Below are positions 5,732 to 7,873 of a DNA stretch of 7,873 nucleotides, one piece after another. Source of the DNA: an uncultured Oscillospiraceae bacterium (lineage in GTDB: Bacteria > Bacillota > Clostridia > Oscillospirales > Acutalibacteraceae); contig USBH01000074.1 of assembly GCA_900552925.1 (NCBI GenBank), positions 1 through 7,873 on the forward strand, given 5' to 3'. The notes under the pieces were generated by a model that searched no databases, was not told the DNA's origin, and saw only the letters and a program-made list of their open reading frames with translations. The first letter of the stretch is position 1. Every line of letters starts with the position of its first letter. The position numbers and the translations under genes were made by a program.

Positions 5732-6812
5732 GCTGCTTTCTCCTGATCCGAACCGTGAAGGTGCTTCCCCTGCCGACCGCGCTGTTGACGGAGATGTCCC
5801 CGCCCACGATCTCGATCACCCGCTTGACGAGCGCAAGGCCCAGGCCGTTGCCCTGCGCGGCGTGGGAGGTGTCGCCCTGGTAAAATTTCTCAAAGATGTG
5901 CCGCCCCACCTCGGGCGGGATACCGCAGCCGGTGTCCGAAACCTGCACGACGGCGAAATCGCCCGTCGTATGCAGGGAAAGCGCGAGGCTTCCCCCCGGC
6001 TCGGTGAATTTGATCGCATTGGAAAACAGGTTGTTCCAGACGAGGGAAAGCAGCTCGGCGTCGGCGTCCACCAGCACGCCCTCTTCGACGTCCGTGTCGA
6101 TCTCGAGCGCCTTGCTTTCCCACGCGTTTTCAAAGGCCAGCAGGCACGCGCACAGCTGCTCGCCCAGGTCGTAGGTCTCCGCCTTCGGGTAGATCTGCTG
6201 GTTTTCCAGCTTGTTGAGCTTCAGAATATTCGTGATCAGATTGGCGAGGCGGCGGGAAGCCTCGGTGACGGATTTCGCGTATTCCAGCCGCTTCTCTTCC
6301 GGCAGGTCCGGCTGCTGCAGCATCGTGCCGTAATTCTGAATGACCGCGAGCGGCGTTTTCAGCTCGTGGGACACATTGGCGATGAAATCCGTGCGCAGCG
6401 TCTCCATGCCGGCCAGCTCCTGCGCCATCTTGTTGAGGCATTCGGCAATCGTGCCGAAGCCGTCCGCGCTGTCGATGGTGTGTATCGGCGGGATCCGGAC
6501 GGAAAAATCGCCCTTCATGATCTGCTCCGCCGCCGACGTGATCTTCCGCACCGGGCGGTCCACCATGATCTTCCGGCGGATGCCGTCGATCACCGTGCAC
6601 AAAAGGCTCAGCAAAAGCACGTTGAGGAAGGTGACCTTGGCCGCCTGCTCGATGTGCACCTGCGTCAGCGTCAGCCCCGTCGTCCGGGACATCATGTTCA
6701 AAAACAGGGTCATGCAGCAGCTGATGACGAACGCCATCAGCAGAAAAAAGAGCAGGTACCGCCGCAGGGCAAGCAGCCAGCGGACGCCTCTCGCCTTCTT
6801 TTCACCGCTCAT
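5718..6812 (-). CDS. Sensor histidine kinase (HAMP-HisKA-HATPase)
   Basis: A 364-residue membrane histidine kinase, partner of the adjacent response regulator. Order: helix 1 (about 16-38), a short extracytoplasmic loop of some 20 residues, helix 2 (about 60-80), HAMP linker (about 82-135), HisKA domain with phospho-accepting H149 in NVSHELKTPL, and the ATPase domain with N box NLFSNAIKF (N265), G1 box DTGCGIP (293-299), F box FEKFY (307-311) and G2 box GNGLGLALVK (321-330). All catalytic boxes are intact, so it should be active. The very small external loop suggests that the signal is sensed within the membrane or through a partner protein, possibly one of the two small membrane proteins downstream. 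The ATG at 6812 overlaps the stop of the regulator gene (ATGA), which implies coupled translation. The signal is unknown. Confidence 0.95.
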   Translation of the reverse strand: MSGEKKARGVRWLLALRRYLLFFLLMAFVISCCMTLFLNMMSRTTGLTLTQVHIEQAAKVTFLNVLLLSLLCTVIDGIRRKIMVDRPVRKITSAAEQIMKGDFSVRIPPIHTIDSADGFGTIAECLNKMAQELAGMETLRTDFIANVSHELKTPLAVIQNYGTMLQQPDLPEEKRLEYAKSVTEASRRLANLITNILKLNKLENQQIYPKAETYDLGEQLCACLLAFENAWESKALEIDTDVEEGVLVDADAELLSLVWNNLFSNAIKFTEPGGSLALSLHTTGDFAVVQVSDTGCGIPPEVGRHIFEKFYQGDTSHAAQGNGLGLALVKRVIEIVGGDISVNSAVGRGSTFTVRIRRKQHAAV

Positions 6813-7483
6813 TTCAGCACCGCCTTATAGCCGAGCCCGTGCACCGTCACGATCTCAAAATCGTCGCATTCCGAAAACTTGTCGCGCAGCTTCGTGATAT
6901 ACACGTCCACCGTGCGCGGGCCGGAGGTGGACGCGCTGTCCCAGAATTCGTCCATCAGCTGCGAGCGGGTGAAGGTCTTTTTCGGGTAGGACAGCAGCTT
7001 GTAGATCAGGTTGAATTCCCGCACGGTCAGCGGGATCTCCGCGCCGCGCAGGCAGGCGGTGCGCTCCTCCGCGTCGAGCGTCAGATCGCCGACCGTCAGC
7101 TTCTTGCTCGCCGCGATCCCGGCGCGCCGCAGCAGCGCCGCAATGCGCAGCAGAAGCTCGTCGAGATCGACCGGCTTGACCATATAATCGTCGATGCCCG
7201 CGCGGAAGCCGCGCTGCTTTGCGGCAAAGTCGTCCCGCGCCGTCATGAACAGAATCGGGATTTCCCGGTTCAGCTCCCGCACGGTCCGCGCAAACTCGAA
7301 GCCGTCCACCTCCGGCATCATAATGTCCGAAATGATCAGATCAACCAGCGCGCCGCCGTACATGGCGTCGTAGGCCTCGTTCGCGCCGAGACACCCCACC
7401 GCTTCATAGCCGTTCTGCCGCAGATACGCGCATACGGTTTTGTTCAGTTCGCGGTCGTCTTCCACAACCAGAATTTTAAACAT
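6809..7483 (-). CDS. OmpR/PhoB family response regulator
   Basis: A 224-residue two-domain transcription factor. The receiver domain (about 1-120) has the acidic pair E8/D9 next to D10, the phosphorylation site D53 (ISDIMMP), T81 (FMTARDD) and K103 (VKPVD). The winged-helix DNA-binding domain (about 128-224) contains PLTVREFNLI, the recognition segment TVDVYITKLRDKF and the terminal VHGLGYKAV. It should be phosphorylated by the kinase encoded next to it. The start is the ATG at 7483 (MFKILVVEDD), with GAGGTGG at 7492-7498. The upstream ATG at 7510 is rejected because it overlaps the TATAAT box and would add nine atypical residues. It is the first gene of a four-gene operon; targets, including possible autoregulation, are not visible. 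Confidence 0.95.
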   Translation of the reverse strand: MFKILVVEDDRELNKTVCAYLRQNGYEAVGCLGANEAYDAMYGGALVDLIISDIMMPEVDGFEFARTVRELNREIPILFMTARDDFAAKQRGFRAGIDDYMVKPVDLDELLLRIAALLRRAGIAASKKLTVGDLTLDAEERTACLRGAEIPLTVREFNLIYKLLSYPKKTFTRSQLMDEFWDSASTSGPRTVDVYITKLRDKFSECDDFEIVTVHGLGYKAVLK

Positions 7484-7508
7484 CGTGCATGCCACCTCAT
7501 TCTTCTGC

Positions 7509-7517
7509 ATTATACCA
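7509..7517 (-). promoter_or_regulatory. Extended -10 promoter of the two-component operon
   Basis: On the minus strand TGGTATAAT forms an extended -10 element with perfect TATAAT at 7509-7514. The -35 region at 17 bases (ACAAAA) is poor, which points to dependence on the extended element or on an activator. Transcription would start near 7502, giving a leader of about 20 bases. Confidence 0.65.
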
Positions 7518-7525
7518 CGGAAATG

Positions 7526-7709
7526 TTAAAGTTTTGTTTGTGTTTCGGCCTTTTCCGCCTCGCGGGCCGCCTGCTCCTACGCGAGGCGCGCTTTGGCATG
7601 CTCGACGGTCTCGCCGTCTTTCGTCAGGAATTCATCGACAAACTTATCCGATATTTTGTTGAACCCGCCGACCAGCGCCGGCCACGGCGGAGAGAATCTG
7701 CTTTGCCAT
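7526..7709 (-). pseudogene. Broken small Firmicutes protein (FVDEFLTKDGETVE family)
   Basis: The minus-strand frame opens at ATG 7709 behind a G-rich ribosome site (AAGGGGG, 7717-7723), reads MAKQILSAVAG and then runs out of frame. The family-like continuation lies in the +1 frame: LVGGFNKISDKFVDEFLTKD, then GETVEHAKARLA, an amber TAG at 7577-7579, and EQAAREAEKAETQTKL up to TAA at 7526-7528. I recognise this as a small conserved clostridial protein with a KFVD.FLT..GETVE.AK.RL.EEQ pattern, of unknown function. Adding back two bases in the GC-rich stretch near 7673-7680 (GGCGCTGG from GGCGCGCTGG) and a sense codon at the TAG would restore a 61-residue protein. It therefore carries two independent lesions, or two sequencing errors near the end of the contig. 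Confidence 0.7.
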
Positions 7710-7721
7710 GCGCGCACCCCC

Positions 7722-7827
7722 TTACTTCAGGCCCTTGATGACGGGGATCAGGCAGAGCAGCAGCACGATGCCGACGAGGCCGACGATGACGCCCGGAACC
7801 AGAATGTTCCAGACCATCGTCATGCAC
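7722..7827 (-). CDS. C-terminus of a small membrane protein (5' truncated)
   Basis: The last 34 codons of a minus-strand gene cut off by the library end at 7827. The product ends in a hydrophobic segment with TMVWNILVPGVIVGLVGI and a short LKGLK-like basic tail (VIKGLK). It resembles residues 71-100 of the small membrane protein at 4965-5345 (TMVW...FIPGVVIGVLGI...YP), so the two look like members of one family. The start lies outside the window; frames continuing past 7827 enter adapter. The stop is only 12 bases from the start of the pseudogene, so they form one transcription unit, with the two-component operon downstream on the same strand. Confidence 0.65.
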
Positions 7828-7873
7828 CTGTCTCTTATACACATCTCCGAGCCCACGAGACTGCAGCTAATCT
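7828..7873 (+). other. Nextera i7 sequencing adapter (artefact)
   Basis: Bases 7828-7846 are the reverse complement of the Tn5 mosaic end (CTGTCTCTTATACACATCT), 7847-7861 are the read 2 arm (CCGAGCCCACGAGAC), 7862-7869 are an eight-base index (TGCAGCTA, which I recall as N728) and 7870-7873 begin the P7 arm. This is library sequence, not genomic DNA. A minus-strand frame beginning MYKRQ at 7842 is produced by it. Confidence 0.98.

Noticed and set aside
5667..6830. A 387-codon open frame on the plus strand
   Set aside because: It is antisense to the histidine kinase, whose catalytic boxes are unmistakable. The composition is typical of a GC-rich shadow frame.
7484..7510. Start of the response regulator at the ATG at 7510
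   Set aside because: That ATG is part of the TATAATG promoter sequence, would precede the predicted transcription start, and adds residues absent from the family.
7577..7579. The in-frame TAG read as pyrrolysine
   Set aside because: There is no evidence of a pyrrolysine system, the same gene also has a frameshift, and a simple nonsense change from a Lys, Glu or Gln codon is more economical.
50..7827. CRISPR arrays, tRNA, rRNA, phage or insertion sequence genes
   Set aside because: Reading through the insert showed no regularly spaced direct repeats, no tRNA or rRNA signatures and no transposase or integrase motifs.

Overview
The biological insert spans 50-7827. Both ends are Illumina Nextera library adapter carrying sample indexes, so the gene at each edge is cut by library construction and not by evolution. 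The DNA is GC-rich. Strong Shine-Dalgarno sites (AGGAGG type), sigma-A-like promoters with extended -10 boxes, rho-independent terminators and protein families typical of gut Clostridia suggest a high-GC Firmicute of the Oscillospirales/Clostridiales type, probably from a metagenome. That placement is inference; no marker gene is present.

Left part, plus strand: the 3' end of an AtuA/DUF1446-family gene (50-565) is translationally coupled to a 99-residue AtuA-like C-terminal domain protein (562-861) and ends at a terminator (898-933). A promoter (964-992) then drives an M24B (aminopeptidase P type) metallopeptidase (1071-2330), followed 9 bases later by an EutH-type membrane transporter (2340-3407). 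That unit ends at one or two strong hairpins (3431-3517).

Middle part: 3408-3940 has no full-size gene but is not empty. It holds the terminators, a compact minus-strand minigene (promoter, Shine-Dalgarno site, 20-codon ORF, hairpin), an extended -10 promoter on the plus strand, and the decapitated C-terminus of an OmpR-family response regulator (3809-3934). The remnant now forms the leader of a ten-helix EamA transporter (3941-4804). The two halves of this transporter are about 46% identical without gaps, as if two single-domain COG2510-type proteins had fused.

Right part, minus strand: a tight operon, read from high to low coordinates, encodes an OmpR-type response regulator, a sensor histidine kinase and two small membrane proteins of unknown function. 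It meets the EamA gene at a perfect 18-bp convergent terminator. Upstream of it lie a frameshifted, amber-interrupted pseudogene (7526-7709) and the last 34 codons of a membrane protein resembling the final gene of the operon. The operon may therefore be one part of a larger cell-envelope-response cluster truncated at the window edge.

There is no sign of CRISPR, tRNA, rRNA, insertion sequences or phage genes.
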